64,000 nt of DNA from Tepidamorphaceae bacterium (lineage in GTDB: Bacteria > Pseudomonadota > Alphaproteobacteria > Rhizobiales > Tepidamorphaceae), in assembly GCA_028279445.1 (NCBI GenBank), contig JANQNT010000023.1:310001-374000 (forward strand), in the 5' to 3' direction. Shown here piece by piece: positions 16,048 through 25,717 of the stretch. How positions within the stretch are numbered: position 1 is the stretch's first letter; every line of letters starts with the position of its first letter. The translations under genes and the position numbers were made by a program. Below the pieces are notes generated by a model. It saw nothing but the letters and a program-made list of their open reading frames with translations. It was not told where the DNA came from and did not search any database.

Positions 16048-17433
16048 ATGCGACCGCAAACAGCGCGCAAGCAGCCGGCACCGAACAACACGACTGAGTT
16101 CGGTCCCTGGCTGGCGCAGGCCTCCATCCTCGCGGTGGACGACGAATTGGGCATGCGCAACTTCCTGGAGCGTACGCTGGGGCCGCGCTGCAAGCATATC
16201 GCCACGGCCGCCGACACCGAAGAGGCGGCGCGCATCCTCGACGAGCACCATTTCGACGTGCTCATTCTCGACAACATCATGCCGGGCAAGAACGGCGTGG
16301 AGTGGCTTTCCGAGCAGCGCGCGGTGGGCTTTTTCGGCGATGTCATCCTGATCACCGCCTATGCCGACCTGGAAACGGCGATCCAGGCGCTGCGCGCCGG
16401 TGCCGCCGATTTTGTGCTGAAGCCGTTCCGCTCCAACCAGATGCTCAACGCCATCGCCCGCTGCCTGGACCGCGGCCGGCTGCAGCGCGAGAACTACGTG
16501 CTGCGCTACGAGCTCAAGTCGAGCTCCGACCAGCGGCTGAGCGACAAGCTGATCGGCGAGTCGGAGGCAATCCGCCGCGTGCGCGACGACATCGCCCGGG
16601 TGGCGCCATTGCCCACCTCGGTGCTCATCACCGGCGAATCCGGCAGCGGCAAGGAGGTCGCCGCGCGTTCGGTTCACGCCCTGTCCGACCGCAACGACAA
16701 GCCGTTCGTACCGGTCAACTGCGCCGCCATTCCCGCCGACATGATCGAGAGCGAGCTGTTTGGCCACGTCAAGGGCGCGTTCACCGGCGCTCAGGCGAGC
16801 CGTGACGGGTTGTTCATGCATGCGCAGGGCGGAACGCTGTTCCTGGACGAGATCGGCGAATTGCCCACACCCATGCAGAGCAAGCTGCTGCGCGTGCTGG
16901 AGGACCGGCGGGTGCGTCCGGTCGGCGCGGAGCGCGAGATACCGGTCGACCTGCGCCTGCTGTTCGCCACCAATGCCGATCTTGGCGAGCACGTGGAGAG
17001 CGGCCGGTTTCGCGCCGATCTGTATTTCCGCATCAACGTCATGCAGATTGACCTGCCGCCGCTCCGGGACCGGCGCGACGACGTGCATGAGTTGGCGACG
17101 CTGTTCATGCACCAGCTTTCGCAGCAGTTCGGTACACCGGCGGTGCCGATCAGCGCCGAGGAGCGGGCGCTGCTGGAACGCTATGACTGGCCGGGAAACG
17201 TCCGCGAGCTGCGCAACCTGGTCGAGCGCACGCTGATCCTGGGTCGGCTTCCCGACGAGTTCGGGCGCGACATATCGATGGCTGCGGGACCAGAGGAGAG
17301 TTTGGCGGACATCGAACGACGCCATATTCTTGCAGTGCTGCGCGAAGTGAACGGAAATCGCGCGGAGGCCGCCCGCAGGCTCGGCGTTTCGAGGAAGACG
17401 ATTGACCGTAAGTGCGCACGTTGGAACATCTGA
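16048..17433 (+). CDS. sigma-54-dependent response regulator (NtrC family)
   Basis: This is a 461-residue activator with three domains. The receiver (about 25-140) has the acidic pair D31/D32 and phospho-acceptor D75 in LILDNIMPG, plus the lysine in VLKPF. The AAA+ domain (about 165-395) has Walker A GESGSGKE and the sigma-54 contact loop GAFTGA at about 244-249. The Fis-type helix-turn-helix ends the protein (NRAEAARRLGVSRKTIDRK). A GGAG site precedes ATG 16048. Its kinase overlaps the 3' end. The sigma-54 promoter with paired upstream repeats at 8229-8332 is the natural target, so it probably switches on the ligase and transporter operon. Confidence 0.9.
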   Translation: MRPQTARKQPAPNNTTEFGPWLAQASILAVDDELGMRNFLERTLGPRCKHIATAADTEEAARILDEHHFDVLILDNIMPGKNGVEWLSEQRAVGFFGDVILITAYADLETAIQALRAGAADFVLKPFRSNQMLNAIARCLDRGRLQRENYVLRYELKSSSDQRLSDKLIGESEAIRRVRDDIARVAPLPTSVLITGESGSGKEVAARSVHALSDRNDKPFVPVNCAAIPADMIESELFGHVKGAFTGAQASRDGLFMHAQGGTLFLDEIGELPTPMQSKLLRVLEDRRVRPVGAEREIPVDLRLLFATNADLGEHVESGRFRADLYFRINVMQIDLPPLRDRRDDVHELATLFMHQLSQQFGTPAVPISAEERALLERYDWPGNVRELRNLVERTLILGRLPDEFGRDISMAAGPEESLADIERRHILAVLREVNGNRAEAARRLGVSRKTIDRKCARWNI

Positions 17434-19444
17434 GGCGTCGGCGGATGACCGCCGGCAACCCACCGGACGTTCGGTGCGCTTCCGGTTGCTCGCCATCGCG
17501 CTGCTGCCGACCCTGGTGATCCTGCCGCTGATGCTGGGCATCTCGATTGCCCGCTGGAGCGCGAAATTCGACGAGGCGCTGATTGCCAAGGTCAATGGCG
17601 ACCTGACCATCGCGCATCAGTATCTCTCACGCATTCTCGAAAGCACCGAGGAGAGCCTGCAGGCGCTCGGTGCCTCGGCGCATTTCCGTGCGTTGGTCGA
17701 TAGCGGCGCGGCGATCGACCTGTTCCTCAACGAGAGCCGCCGCGATCTGGGGCTCGACTTCCTGTATGTGGTGACCGCAGACCAGGACATCTTCGCGGCC
17801 GCCCCGCTGACCGGCTCGGCAACGCGGCGCACCGACTGGCCGATCATCGTCTCCGCACTGCGGGGCATCCCGCGCACCGAAATCGACCTGTTCTCCAACG
17901 AGGAACTGGACCATCTCTCGGACGCCATGGCGGAGCGCTCCCGTCTGGCGCTGGTGCCGACACCGAACGCGGTGCACACCGAACGCACCGAAGAGACCCG
18001 TGGGATGGTGATCCAGTCTGCCGCACCAATCACCTTGCGCAACGGCGCGCGCGGGGTGCTGGTCGGCGGTATCCTGCTGAACCAGAACCTGGTGTTCATC
18101 GATACGATCAACGATCTGGTCTACAAGGAGGCGAGCCTGCCGAAGGGCAGCCGGGGCACGGCGACACTGTTCCTCGACGATGTGCGCATCACCACCAATG
18201 TGCGCCTGTTCGAAGGGCGCCGGGCGCTCGGCACGCGCGTCTCGGCGGTGGTGCGCGAGACCGTGCTCGGCAAAGGGCGGGTCTGGCTCGACAGCGCCTT
18301 CGTCGTCAACGACTGGTACATTTCCGCCTACGAGCCCGTCGTCGACAGCTTCGGCAAGCGCATCGGCATGCTGTATGTCGGCTTCCTGGAAACGCCGTTC
18401 CAGCGCACCAAGTACGAGACGCTGATCACCATCGTACTGGCGTTTCTGCTGATCACCGCCGCCAGCATACCGATCTTCCTGCGCTGGGCGCGCGGCATCT
18501 TCATGCCGCTGGAGCGGATGACCGAGACGATCGCCACCGTGGAGCGGGGCAACCTCAGCGCGCGCACGGGACTGGCCGGCGCGAGCGACGAGATCGGCCG
18601 CGTCGCGGAACATCTCGACCTGCTTTTCGATCGCCTGCAGGAACGCGACAAGCAGTTGCGGGAATGGAACCAGGAACTCAACGACCGAGTCGATGAGCGA
18701 ACCCGGGAACTGCGGCTGGCCAACCGCCAACTCGAGGCAACCACCAAGCAACTGATCATGTCGGAGAAGCTCGCCGCCATCGGCGAGATCACCGCCGGCG
18801 TCGCGCACGAGATCAACAACCCGATTGCGGTGATGCAGGGCAACCTGGAGATCGTGCGCAACGTGATGGGCAAGAAGGCAAAGCTCGCCGAGACCGAGCT
18901 CAGCCTGCTCGACGAGCAGATCCACCGCATCAGCCAGATCATCACCAAGCTGCTGCAGTTCGCCAAGCCCGAGGAGTATGCCGAGCACGTCGAGCAACAC
19001 GCACCGCAGGACGTCGTCGCCGACTGCCTGCCGCTGGTGAAGCACCTGCTGCACAAGGCGGAGATCGAGATCGTGCGCGACGACAAGGCGACGCGCCAGA
19101 TCTTCATGAACCGCACCGAATTGCAGCAGGTGCTGGTCAACCTGATGGTCAACGCGATCCACGCCATGCCCGACGGCGGTACGCTGACGCTCAGCACCTA
19201 TGACATGGCCCAGGACGAGCGGCCGGGCGTCGCCCTCGACGTGGCCGATACCGGCGTTGGCATGTCGCCGGAACTGCTCGACAAGGTGTTTGATCCCTTC
19301 TTCACCACCAAGCGCCAGCAGGGCAATGGTCTCGGCCTGTCGATCAGCCAGACACTGGTGGCGCGTCAGGGGGGCAACATTTCGGTGGAAAGCGAGCCGG
19401 GCGTGGGTACCGTGTTCACGATCTGGCTGCCGGAAGCCACCTGA
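17402..19444 (+). CDS. membrane sensor histidine kinase, partner of the sigma-54 regulator
   Basis: This is a 680-residue kinase. Helix 1 (about 26-48) and helix 2 (about 340-362) enclose a periplasmic Cache-like sensor of about 290 residues. A HAMP segment, a coiled coil and the DHp domain follow; the phospho-accepting histidine is about H469 in VAHEINNPIAVMQGN. The ATPase domain has the N box NLMVNAIHAMPDGG, G1 DVADTGVGM and FFTTK. The proposed start is TTG at 17402, preceded by GAGGAAG at good spacing; it overlaps the regulator gene by 32 bp. GTG near 17474 is the next choice. The sensor domain probably detects the same external compound the importer carries. Confidence 0.88.
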   Translation: MTVSAHVGTSEASADDRRQPTGRSVRFRLLAIALLPTLVILPLMLGISIARWSAKFDEALIAKVNGDLTIAHQYLSRILESTEESLQALGASAHFRALVDSGAAIDLFLNESRRDLGLDFLYVVTADQDIFAAAPLTGSATRRTDWPIIVSALRGIPRTEIDLFSNEELDHLSDAMAERSRLALVPTPNAVHTERTEETRGMVIQSAAPITLRNGARGVLVGGILLNQNLVFIDTINDLVYKEASLPKGSRGTATLFLDDVRITTNVRLFEGRRALGTRVSAVVRETVLGKGRVWLDSAFVVNDWYISAYEPVVDSFGKRIGMLYVGFLETPFQRTKYETLITIVLAFLLITAASIPIFLRWARGIFMPLERMTETIATVERGNLSARTGLAGASDEIGRVAEHLDLLFDRLQERDKQLREWNQELNDRVDERTRELRLANRQLEATTKQLIMSEKLAAIGEITAGVAHEINNPIAVMQGNLEIVRNVMGKKAKLAETELSLLDEQIHRISQIITKLLQFAKPEEYAEHVEQHAPQDVVADCLPLVKHLLHKAEIEIVRDDKATRQIFMNRTELQQVLVNLMVNAIHAMPDGGTLTLSTYDMAQDERPGVALDVADTGVGMSPELLDKVFDPFFTTKRQQGNGLGLSISQTLVARQGGNISVESEPGVGTVFTIWLPEAT

Positions 19445-19544
19445 ACCGCGCGAGAACGCTTCCCGTCCTCCCCTGCCCGGACCAGCACCCGTCAACCAGC
19501 CGCCAGCCGATTGGCGCCCCAAACACACAACAAGGAGACGTGTC

Positions 19545-19925
19545 TTGAGCGTGTTCGATGAAGACCTGTTCGAAGAAGGCCTGCGCCAGCGCAAGGCGAC
19601 GCTGGGCGAGGCTTACGTGGACCAAAACCTCGCCGCCGCCGACGACTTCACCCGCCCCTTTCAGGAGGCCATGACCGCTTGGTGCTGGGGCTTCGGCTGG
19701 GGCGACGAGGCAATCGACCCCAAGACGCGGAGCATGATGAACCTGGCGATGATCGGCGCCCTGGGCAAGATGCACGAGTGGGAACTGCATTGCCGCGGAG
19801 CGGTGAACAACGGGGTCAGGCGGGAGGAAATCCGCGCCATCATCCATGTGATCGGCATCTATTGCGGCGTACCGCAAGCGCTGGAGTGCTTCCGCGCGGC
19901 AAAGAAGGTGCTGGACGACACCTGA
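19545..19925 (+). CDS. carboxymuconolactone decarboxylase / AhpD-like protein
   Basis: This is a 126-residue all-helical protein of the CMD family. Its core reads LAMIGALGKMHEWELHCRGA followed by NNGVRREEIRAIIHVIGIY, the usual family region, with an H at the expected position. The AhpD CxxC redox pair is not seen, so a peroxidase role is unlikely. TTG 19545 lies 7 bases after AGGAG and is the chosen start; GTG 19551 is the alternative. It lies 100 bp after the kinase gene, and its presence suggests a ring-derived or lactone-type intermediate, but no other ring-cleavage enzyme is in the window. Confidence 0.8.
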   Translation: MSVFDEDLFEEGLRQRKATLGEAYVDQNLAAADDFTRPFQEAMTAWCWGFGWGDEAIDPKTRSMMNLAMIGALGKMHEWELHCRGAVNNGVRREEIRAIIHVIGIYCGVPQALECFRAAKKVLDDT

Positions 19926-20078
19926 AAACGCCGACGCGGTGCTGCATCGAACGACAGCCCCTGTCCGGCAAGACGATCGGGTTAACACTTCAAAAAAACA
20001 ACAGCCGCATCATTGTGCAGTGACCTGCTTGCCCCCGGCAATGCTGGGAAACGGGCAAATCAAGGAGGGTGCGGCTTG

Positions 20079-20981
20079 ATGAGCAGCAAGAACAAGAACT
20101 TGTTCAACGCTTTGCTGATCGCGCTCCTCTGCGTTGCGATCACTTTGTTTGTCGTGTCCATGTCGCTCGTCTACATACCGGTATTCGACATCAAGTTCAT
20201 GGATGATGCATTTGTCGCCGCAATGGTCATGTCGGCGGTCATCCCATTCAGCCAGAGCTTCCCGGTCAGCTATGTTCTGCTGCAGCAGAAGACGAAAATC
20301 GCAAGGCTGAACGCGGAACTGAAGGCGTCAAAGGACGAACTCGACCGCAGCAACCGCAAATTGTTCCACCAGTCGTCCCGGGACGACCTGACCGGCCTGC
20401 TCAACCGACGCTATTTCATGAAGGCATTGGCGCAGCAGCGTCGCGACAGCGACCGTGGCGGCCTGCTCTACATCGACATCGACCACTTCAAGACGATCAA
20501 CGACACCTATGGACACGATGCAGGCGATGTGGCGCTGCGGCTGATCGCCAAGTGTATCGAACGCTCGGTGCGTCACGGCGACGTGGCGGCGCGGCTGGGC
20601 GGGGAAGAGTTCGCCGTCTACGTCGTCGGCGCGGGTCAGGGGGATATCGGAGCCGTCGCCGAGAAGCTGCGCGCCAGCATCGCGCGAATCGCGTTTTCAC
20701 CGCACAAGCACAGTGTCCATGCGCTGACCGCGAGCATCGGCGCGGCCGGCCGGCAACCTGGCGAGACCATCGCGCAATTGCTCAAGCGCGCCGATCAGGC
20801 GCTCTATATCGCCAAGAAGGCGGGGCGAAACCAGGTGATCGTCGCACCGCCGCCGATCAGGGCCTCCGCCGTACCCACATCGCACCCCGGCGCTGGCGGC
20901 GACACCATACCTGAGCTGATCGCATCAACGCACGACGAGGCGGTTACTCGGCAGCGACAACCTTCTCATCCACCGGCCTGA
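20079..20981 (+). CDS. membrane-bound diguanylate cyclase (GGDEF)
   Basis: This is a 300-residue protein that should make cyclic di-GMP from two GTP. Two N-terminal helices (about 9-35 and 42-65) anchor it, a short coiled coil (about 70-100) follows, then the GGDEF domain (about 105-270). The active motif is GGEEF (G174-F178), and the inhibitory site R165-H-G-D168 lies exactly five residues before it, so product inhibition is expected. The C-terminal 35 residues are low in complexity. ATG 20079 follows AAGGAGG. The 3' end runs 38 bp into the convergent fdsA gene. There is no sensor domain beyond the membrane segment, so the input is unknown. Confidence 0.88.
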   Translation: MSSKNKNLFNALLIALLCVAITLFVVSMSLVYIPVFDIKFMDDAFVAAMVMSAVIPFSQSFPVSYVLLQQKTKIARLNAELKASKDELDRSNRKLFHQSSRDDLTGLLNRRYFMKALAQQRRDSDRGGLLYIDIDHFKTINDTYGHDAGDVALRLIAKCIERSVRHGDVAARLGGEEFAVYVVGAGQGDIGAVAEKLRASIARIAFSPHKHSVHALTASIGAAGRQPGETIAQLLKRADQALYIAKKAGRNQVIVAPPPIRASAVPTSHPGAGGDTIPELIASTHDEAVTRQRQPSHPPA

Positions 20982-23775
20982 TGCGTGCGGCGGAGTACTT
21001 GAACTCCGGAATCTTGCCGTACGGATCGAGCTGCGGGTTGGTGAGGAAGTTGGCCGGGGCCTCGACGAAGCAGAAGGGGATGAACAGCATGCCCTGCGAT
21101 ACGTCGCGGTCGGCACGCAGCGTCAGCGCGATCTTGCCGCGCCGGGTTTCCACCTCCACCTGCTGACCCCGCGTCAGGCCCTGACGGCCGATGTCGCGGG
21201 GATGCATGCACACGACCGGCTCGGACTCCTGCGCGTTCAGATGCGTCGCCCGCCGGGTCATCGCGCCGGTATGCCAGTGCTCCAGCAGACGGCCCGTGGT
21301 CAGCACCATCGGGAACTCCTCGTCCGGCGTCTCGGCGGGCGGCACCAGATCGGTCGGCACCAGCTTGGCGCGGCCGTCCTCGGTGGGGAAGCCATCGTAG
21401 AAGATGATCTCCTCGCCCGGTCCGTCGGCGGAATTGGCCGGGTAGCACACGGCCTCCTCGCGCAACAGCCGCTCCCAACTGATGTTGTCGAGCGAGGTCA
21501 TGAACGAGGCCATCTCGGTGTAGACCTCGCCGACATCGGTGTAGTTCCAGTCCTGACCGCAGCGCCGGGCCATGTCGACGATCAGTTCCCAGTCCTGACG
21601 CGCCTCGCCGGGCGGATTACGTACCGGCAGCGCCACCTGCACCTGGCGGTTGGAGTTGGTGTAGGTGCCGGGTTTCTCGGGCTGCGCCGAAGACGGCAGG
21701 ATGACGTCGGCGAACCACGCCGTCTCGGTCAGGAAGATGTCCTGCACCACCAGGTGCTCCAGGGTGGTGAGCGCCTTGCGGACGTGGTGCTGGTCGGGAT
21801 CGGACATGGCCGGGTTCTCGCCCTGCACGTACATCGCCTTGATGTTGCCCTTCTCGACCTCGCCCATGATCTCGACCACCGTCAGACCGTTGGCCGGATC
21901 CAGCGTGCGGCCCCATTCGTCCTCGTAGCGGGCCCGCACATTGGGGTCCTCGACGGACTTGTAGTCGGGAAAGACGAACGGGATCAGCCCCGCATCGGAA
22001 GCGCCCTGCACGTTGTTCTGGCCGCGCAGCGGATGGATGCCGGTACCGGGCCGGCCGACCTGGCCGGTGATCAGCGACAGCGCGATCAGGCAGCGCACGT
22101 TGTCGGTGCCGTGGACATGCTGGCTGACGCCCATGCCCCAGAAGATGATGGCGCGCTCGGCCGCGGCAAAGGTACGGGCGAGTTCCTTGAGATACTCCGC
22201 CTCGACACCGCACATCTCCGACATCGCCTCGGGAGAGAAGTCCTTGACCTTCTCCTTGAGCGCCTCGAACCCATCCGTGTTGGCCTGGATGTACTGCAGG
22301 TCGTAGAGCTCTTCCTTGATGATCGTGTGGATCATCGCGTTCAGCATCGGCACGTCGCTGCCCGGCGCAAACACCACCGGGTGGCTGGCGTGGCGCATCA
22401 TTTCCTGCTTGCGCGGATCAAACACCATCACCTTGGCGCCGCGCTTGGCGGCCTGCTTGAAATAGGTCGCCGCGACGGGGTGGTTCTGCTCCGGGCGACA
22501 GCCGATCATCATGATGCAGTCGCTGTCGTCGGCGGCGGTGAACGGCGCCGAAACGGCACCTGACCCAACGCCCTCCATCAGCGCCGCGACGGACGAGGCG
22601 TGGCACAGCCTGGTGCAGTGGTCGACATTGTTGGTGCCGAAGCCCTGCCGGATCAGCTTCTGGAACAGATAGGCCTCTTCGTTGGTACCCTTGGCCGAGC
22701 CGAAGCCGGCGATGGCCTGGCCGCCATCGCGGTCGCGCACATCGGTCAGACCCTTGGCGGCAAAGGTCAGCGCCTCTTCCCAGCTCGCCTCGCGGAAGTA
22801 CTTCGGGATGTCGTCGAACGTCATGTTGGCGTCGACATCCTTGGGCGCGTCGTCGCGGCGGATCAGCGGCTTGGTCAGCCGTTCCGGCGACATCACGTAA
22901 TCCATGCCGAAGCGGCCCTTGACGCAGAGCTTGCCGCGGTTGGCGGGACCCTGGCGGCCATCGACGGCGACGATGTCGTTGCCCTTGACGCTGACCTCGG
23001 TCTGGCAGCCGACGCCGCAGAACGGGCATACGCTCTTCTTCTTGGCGTCGGGATAGACCGTGCGCTTGATGGCGTCGTCGTCAAGCAGCGTCTTCTCCAT
23101 CAGGGCACCGGTCGGGCAGGCCTGGACGCACTCGCCGCAGGCCACGCACGTGCTCATGCCCATGGGATCGTTGATGTCGAAGACCGGCACCGCTCCCATG
23201 CCGCGCGAGGCCATGCCGATCACGTCATTGACCTGAACCTCGCGGCAGGCGCGGTCGCACAGGCCGCAGGAGATGCAGTTGTCCAGGTTGACCGCGATCG
23301 ATGGATGCGAGGCGTCGTGGAAGATGGAGTCGACGGGAATTTCCTTCTGGGCGCCAGGGCGGCCGCCGGGAAAGCGCGGCTCGGCCATCTGGCCGGCCAG
23401 TTCCGACTGGTCCCAGAAATGGCTTTCCGGGTCCGGACTCTCGTCGCGCAGCGGCATGTCGGAGGCAAGCAGCTCGAACACCAGCTTGCGGTTCTTCTCC
23501 ACCCGCTCGCCGCCGGTGTTGACCACCATGCCCTCGGACGGCTTGCGCGCGCAGGAGGCCGCCAGCACCCGCTCGCCCTCGACCTGGACCATGCAGGCGC
23601 GGCAATTGCCGTCAGCCCGGTAGCCGGGCGCATCCTTCCAGCACAGGTGGGGGATGGCCACGCCCTCGCGCTTGGCCACCTGCCAGATGGTTTCGCCCTC
23701 GCGCGCGACGACGTCCTTGCCGTCCAGCGTAAACGTCACCGTCTTCACATCATCGGGCGCAAAATCAATGCTCAT
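20944..23775 (-). CDS. fdsA: NAD-dependent formate dehydrogenase, catalytic alpha subunit
   Basis: This is a 943-residue molybdo/tungstopterin enzyme that oxidises formate to CO2. The N-terminal part carries a NuoG-like [2Fe-2S] set (CWKDAPGYRADGNCRAC) and ferredoxin-type clusters CISCGLCDRAC and CVACGECVQAC. The catalytic domain begins with CPFCGVGC. The active-site residue is cysteine in NVDHCTRLCHASS, not selenocysteine. The C-terminal cofactor-binding part (about 830-930) has RLLEHWHTGAMTRR. The start ATG 23775 overlaps the fdsB stop (ATGA). The two-gene form resembles, in architecture, the tungsten FDH1 of Methylobacterium. No fdsD or fdhD chaperone gene is seen in the adjacent sequence. 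Confidence 0.93.
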   Translation of the reverse strand: MSIDFAPDDVKTVTFTLDGKDVVAREGETIWQVAKREGVAIPHLCWKDAPGYRADGNCRACMVQVEGERVLAASCARKPSEGMVVNTGGERVEKNRKLVFELLASDMPLRDESPDPESHFWDQSELAGQMAEPRFPGGRPGAQKEIPVDSIFHDASHPSIAVNLDNCISCGLCDRACREVQVNDVIGMASRGMGAVPVFDINDPMGMSTCVACGECVQACPTGALMEKTLLDDDAIKRTVYPDAKKKSVCPFCGVGCQTEVSVKGNDIVAVDGRQGPANRGKLCVKGRFGMDYVMSPERLTKPLIRRDDAPKDVDANMTFDDIPKYFREASWEEALTFAAKGLTDVRDRDGGQAIAGFGSAKGTNEEAYLFQKLIRQGFGTNNVDHCTRLCHASSVAALMEGVGSGAVSAPFTAADDSDCIMMIGCRPEQNHPVAATYFKQAAKRGAKVMVFDPRKQEMMRHASHPVVFAPGSDVPMLNAMIHTIIKEELYDLQYIQANTDGFEALKEKVKDFSPEAMSEMCGVEAEYLKELARTFAAAERAIIFWGMGVSQHVHGTDNVRCLIALSLITGQVGRPGTGIHPLRGQNNVQGASDAGLIPFVFPDYKSVEDPNVRARYEDEWGRTLDPANGLTVVEIMGEVEKGNIKAMYVQGENPAMSDPDQHHVRKALTTLEHLVVQDIFLTETAWFADVILPSSAQPEKPGTYTNSNRQVQVALPVRNPPGEARQDWELIVDMARRCGQDWNYTDVGEVYTEMASFMTSLDNISWERLLREEAVCYPANSADGPGEEIIFYDGFPTEDGRAKLVPTDLVPPAETPDEEFPMVLTTGRLLEHWHTGAMTRRATHLNAQESEPVVCMHPRDIGRQGLTRGQQVEVETRRGKIALTLRADRDVSQGMLFIPFCFVEAPANFLTNPQLDPYGKIPEFKYSAARIRPVDEKVVAAE

Positions 23776-25487
23776 TCCGAAAACTCCGCCTTCGTCTGGG
23801 CTGGTTGTTCGAATTCTTCCGGGAAGTGCTTCATCAGATGCTCGACACAATTCCCGGCGGCCTGTCCAAGGCCGCAGATAGAGCTGTCGCGCATGACCAG
23901 CAACAGATCATTATAGAGATCGCTGTCGTTATCGTGCGACGAGAGCATCCGGACCATCTTGTCGGTGCCGGAGCGGCACGGGGTGCACTGGCCACAGCTC
24001 TCGTGCTGGAAGAAGCGCATGGTGTTCAGCGCCGCATCGCGCACGCTGTCCTTGTCCGACAGCACGACAACGGCGTGGGAGCCAATGAATCCGCCCTCTT
24101 TCTCCCATGTGCCGAAGTCCATCGGACGGTCGGCCATATGGGCGGGAAAGATGCCGCCGGAGGCTCCGCCGGGGAAAAATGCCTTCAGACGGTGCCCCTC
24201 GGCCATGCCGCCGCAATAATCGTCAATCAGTTTGTTCAGCGGAATGCCCGCCGGGGCGATCTTAACGCCGGGTTCCCTGACCCGTCCCGACACCGAGAAC
24301 GAACGCACGCCATTGTTCTCGTCGGCCCAGCCCTGGGAGGCGAACCACTCCGCTCCGTGCTCCAGGATCTGCGGCACCCAGAGCAGCGTCTCGACGTTGT
24401 GATTGAGGGTCGGGCGACCGAACAGACCGACCTCGGCGATATAGGGCGGACGCAGCCTCGGCAGCCCGCGCTTGCCCTCGATCGACTCGATCATCGCGGA
24501 CTCTTCGCCACAGATGTAGGCGCCGGCGCCGCGGCGCAGCTCCATCGGCGTGTTCAGCAAGCCGGCCTGCGCCATCGCATCGATCTCGAGCCGCAAGACC
24601 TCGTGCAGGTGCGGGTACTCGTCGCGCAGGTAGATGTAGATGCGCTCGCAGCCGACCACATGGGCGGCGATCTGCGCGCCCTCCAGCATCCGATGGGGAT
24701 GGTGTTCCAGCCACCAGCGATCCTTGAACGTGCCGGGCTCGCCCTCGTCGCCGTTGATGGTCATCAGCCGCGGACCGGCATAGCCGCGCACGAAACCCCA
24801 TTTCCGGCCAGCCGGGAAGCCGGCGCCGCCCAGGCCGCGCAGACCGGCGTCCGACATCGCGGCGATGGCGTCGTCGGAACTGATCTCGCCGGAAATCACC
24901 TTTTCCAGGACGCCATAGCCGCCCTCGGCGCGGTACGCCGACAAGGTCTCGTAGTCGGGCAACTGCGGCTTGGAATTGTCTTCCCCGATCGCCTCCAGCA
25001 GCATGTCCACGGTGGCATGGCGGAAGACCCGCTTGCCGATCCAGGCGGCAGGCGCGCCGTCGCACTGTCCGATGCAAGGCGCCTCGACGATACGCACCTG
25101 TTCGGGGTCGATAACCTTCTTGAGGTCCTCGATCAGTTCAAAGGCTCCGAGCATCTCTTCCGTCACGCCGGTGGCAACCCGGATCGTGATAGGCGGGGGC
25201 GACGTCTCGCCTTCCTTCACGATATCGAAATGGTGATAGAAGCTGGCGACTTCGTACACCTCGACCTGGGACAAGCGGAACAGTTCCGCCAGCGCGGCCA
25301 TGTTCGCGGCGCTGATGTAGCCGATCTTGTCCTGGATGACGTGCAGCGCCTCGATAACGAGGTCACGCCGACGCGGCATGTCCCCGAGCAGGGCGGCGAG
25401 CGCATCGAGATCGGCCTCATTGACCTGCCGGCCCTTGGGCAGAGAGGGATCGCGTCGCTTGAATTTGTCAGGTGCGATGAGTTCCAC
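23772..25487 (-). CDS. fdsB: NAD-dependent formate dehydrogenase beta subunit (fused NuoE- and NuoF-like)
   Basis: This is a 571-residue protein that passes electrons from the alpha subunit to NAD+. Residues about 20-165 are NuoE-like and 180-545 NuoF-like. The NuoF half shows the NAD site GLGGAGFPAGRKWG, the flavin loop NGDEGEPGTFKDRW and the [4Fe-4S] ligands ESCGQCTPC with SSICG. The NuoE half keeps only C138 and C142 (PCIGQC); the first pair of [2Fe-2S] ligands is A105 and E110. So that cluster is probably absent or altered. GTG 25487 is the start. fdsA follows with a 4-bp overlap. The fusion replaces the separate fdsG and fdsB genes found in, for example, Cupriavidus. Confidence 0.9.
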   Translation of the reverse strand: MELIAPDKFKRRDPSLPKGRQVNEADLDALAALLGDMPRRRDLVIEALHVIQDKIGYISAANMAALAELFRLSQVEVYEVASFYHHFDIVKEGETSPPPITIRVATGVTEEMLGAFELIEDLKKVIDPEQVRIVEAPCIGQCDGAPAAWIGKRVFRHATVDMLLEAIGEDNSKPQLPDYETLSAYRAEGGYGVLEKVISGEISSDDAIAAMSDAGLRGLGGAGFPAGRKWGFVRGYAGPRLMTINGDEGEPGTFKDRWWLEHHPHRMLEGAQIAAHVVGCERIYIYLRDEYPHLHEVLRLEIDAMAQAGLLNTPMELRRGAGAYICGEESAMIESIEGKRGLPRLRPPYIAEVGLFGRPTLNHNVETLLWVPQILEHGAEWFASQGWADENNGVRSFSVSGRVREPGVKIAPAGIPLNKLIDDYCGGMAEGHRLKAFFPGGASGGIFPAHMADRPMDFGTWEKEGGFIGSHAVVVLSDKDSVRDAALNTMRFFQHESCGQCTPCRSGTDKMVRMLSSHDNDSDLYNDLLLVMRDSSICGLGQAAGNCVEHLMKHFPEEFEQPAQTKAEFSE

Positions 25488-25717
25488 GGTCTTCTTTGCC
25501 TTGATTCACTTGGAAACGCGCGCACCCCTACCAGAAAGCGCGACGCCAGAAAATGCGGAGAGCGGTGTTAATCGAAGCCGAATTTGCCAGCGTTTCGTTA
25601 ACAGGCACCGCGCCCATGGCCGGCCAGGCACAGGTGCCTGCACCGCAACCGTAGGCGGGCCGTATTGAAGATTGGTATTTTTATAGTTCTAACGGATGCC
25701 GGAACGGGCGTTCGGGA

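Noticed and set aside
20997-23775. Selenocysteine (in-frame TGA) in the formate dehydrogenase.
   Set aside because: The active site is cysteine (RLCHASS), with no in-frame stop in the gene.
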